From Streptomyces sp. SLBN-118 (GTDB taxonomy: Bacteria > Actinomycetota > Actinomycetes > Streptomycetales > Streptomycetaceae): a stretch of 64,000 bases of DNA. Location of the stretch: assembly GCF_006715635.1 (NCBI RefSeq), contig NZ_VFNP01000002.1:2666001-2730000 (forward strand), given 5' to 3'. Shown in pieces: positions 62,623 through 64,000 of the stretch; position 1 is the stretch's first letter; every line of letters starts with the position of its first letter. The notes beneath the pieces were generated by a model. The model made no database searches. It was given only the letters and a program-made list of their open reading frames with translations, and was not told the DNA's origin. The translations under genes were made by a program, and so were the position numbers.

Positions 62623-64000
62623 TCACCTCTCCTTCTGCAGTACGGACAGCGCGGCGATCAGTTCGGCCTGCGGCTCGGGAGCCACTTCGAGTGCGTCCAG
62701 GGGTGCCAGCCGTCGGTCGCGTTCGCCGTGGAGTACGCCGTCGATGTACGTCGCCATCAGCTCGCCACCCTTGTCGCGCAGACGCACCGCGCCCTTGGCG
62801 CCCATCCGTTCGGCGAGCCGCTCCCCCGCGCCGCGGGCCCGCCGGCCGCCGAGCAGCGCTGCCGCGACCAGTGCCGCAACCGTCTCGGCATCGGGCGCGA
62901 GGTTCAGCTCCAGCCCGCGCACCTCTGCGTCGCCGAGTTCCTCCAGCTCCCGTCGCCAGCGGCGCACGGCGATCCCGATCCGTTCCGCCGACTCCAGATC
63001 CGGCCGCCCTCCCCGCCCGACGACGGCCGCCGAGGCGGGCTCGCGCCGCCAAGCGTCCAGGACGCGTTCGTCGGCTGCGGCGACGGCACACTGCAGGAGT
63101 GCGGACAGGCCGCCCACGAGGGCGTCCAGCAGCTCGCCCGCGGAGCTGTCGCGCGGAAAGCCCCGCCAGCGCGTCCGCGCGTCGCCCGCGAGCACCGCGC
63201 CGCTCCGGAGCTGGGCACGTACCCGCTCGCGCTCCTTGTCGTACGCGTCCTCGACCGCGCTCGTGAGCCGTACGGCCGCGGCGTACTGTGCCGCCACCGC
63301 GGCTGCGAGCTCCGGCATCCGGGCGTTGAGCGAATCGATCACGCCCGACGCGGTGCGTGCGAGGGCCTGCTGCCGGGCCGCCGGATCCTGCGCACGGTGG
63401 GCCAGCCAGGCGAAGAGGGGGGCGACGGCGGTGGTGGGCAGCAGCCCGTTGCCTCCGCCCGCGGACTCGGGCAGCTCCGGGATCGTGAACCGCGGCACTT
63501 CCCCGAGTCCGGCCTTGGTCAGCAGCGCGGCGTACTGGCGCGAGACCTCCGCGACGACCTGGTGGGGCACCCGGTCGAGCACGGTGACCAGCGTGGCGTC
63601 GTACTCCTTGGCGGTACGCAGCAGATGCCAGGGGACCGCGTCCGCGTACCGCGAGGCCGTCGTCACCATCACCCACACATCGGCGGCGCAGATCAACTCG
63701 GCGGCCAGCAACCGGTTCTCGACGACGAGCGAGTCGATGTCGGGCGCGTCGAGCAGCGCAAGCCCGCGGGGCAGCCCGGCGGCGGTCTCGATCCGCAGGC
63801 AGTTCTTCCCGTCGGCCGCCTCGCGTGCGCCGTCCTGTTCCGCTTCGGTCTCCTCCTGTTGGGGCAGCCATACGCGGGTGAGGTGCGGCAGGACCCGCAT
63901 CCCCGCGAACCAGTGGCGGTCGTCGGGATGGCATACGAGGACCGGCGTACGAGTGGTGGGCCGCAGCACCCCGGCCTCGCTGACCCGTCGCCCCACAAGG
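62623..64000 (-). CDS. dynA: Dynamin-like GTPase DynA, N-terminal part outside the window
   Basis: Only about 459 codons are visible; the frame is open to the window edge. The first visible residues ([25 protein letters not shown]) are those that directly follow a Walker A motif in this family, so the P-loop lies just beyond the edge and GTG 63996 is internal. A G3-like LLDAPDIDS and a degenerate G4 (VLDRV) follow; the remainder is helical, with no membrane segment. It overlaps nothing, and precedes dynB by 4 bases in one operon. Confidence 0.8.
   Translation of the reverse strand, partial: LVGRRVSEAGVLRPTTRTPVLVCHPDDRHWFAGMRVLPHLTRVWLPQQEETEAEQDGAREAADGKNCLRIETAAGLPRGLALLDAPDIDSLVVENRLLAAELICAADVWVMVTTASRYADAVPWHLLRTAKEYDATLVTVLDRVPHQVVAEVSRQYAALLTKAGLGEVPRFTIPELPESAGGGNGLLPTTAVAPLFAWLAHRAQDPAARQQALARTASGVIDSLNARMPELAAAVAAQYAAAVRLTSAVEDAYDKERERVRAQLRSGAVLAGDARTRWRGFPRDSSAGELLDALVGGLSALLQCAVAAADERVLDAWRREPASAAVVGRGGRPDLESAERIGIAVRRWRRELEELGDAEVRGLELNLAPDAETVAALVAAALLGGRRARGAGERLAERMGAKGAVRLRDKGGELMATYIDGVLHGERDRRLAPLDALEVAPEPQAELIAALSVLQKER

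Overview
The window is high-GC DNA with GTG/TTG starts, dense 4-base stop/start overlaps, a conservon, sortase-type LAxTG surface protein, a csn chitosan-uptake operon and a dynamin-like gene pair next to an SsbB-type gene. Together these point to a Streptomyces or very close relative. Gene order outside one central block looks like ordinary Streptomyces chromosome core. No rRNA, tRNA or CRISPR array was found.

Layout. 1-15.8 kb: 3' end of a secreted subtilisin-like protease, asd, a palindromic repeat cluster, a DUF1203 gene, pepN, a cvnABCD conservon, a small membrane protein plus malQ plus a 64-residue repeat peptide (minus-strand operon), and a secreted GH84-type hexosaminidase. 15.9-17.7 kb: HNH endonuclease and an MscS channel. 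17.8-35.9 kb: an accessory block. It holds an autoinhibited Fic protein behind a repeat-rich upstream region, a secreted LamG protein, an XRE-TPR regulator with two small co-transcribed genes, a giant secreted DNRLRE-LamG protein, a 2164-residue RHS protein with an unrecognised C-terminal domain, a lipoprotein that overlaps its 3' end (candidate immunity), an orphan gene and a gene remnant. 36.0-43.0 kb: csnR-csnE-csnF-csnG-csnH-csnK with a well-formed promoter and a perfect 15-bp operator in front.

43.2-53.8 kb is the most interesting co-directional cluster. A GlnX-like membrane sensor, a GlnH-like amino-acid binding protein, an unknown helical protein, PknG, a PP2C phosphatase, a VWA protein and an FHA protein lie in tight succession. 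Kinase, phosphatase and FHA protein all carry N-terminal Cys4-type zinc ribbons. The GlnX/GlnH/PknG core is known from mycobacteria as an amino-acid sensing system; the phosphatase/VWA/FHA extension suggests a complete sense-write-erase-read circuit. A MITE-like element ends this cluster, and its terminal repeat contains the stop codon of the FHA gene.

54-64 kb: isoaspartyl-methyltransferase-like gene, truncated hemoglobin, a conserved unknown gene, a thioesterase, ettA, a TQXA/LAxTG cell-wall protein, ssbB, and dynB with the 3' part of dynA running out of the window. Homology statements come from recognising motifs and family resemblance by eye; no database search was possible.
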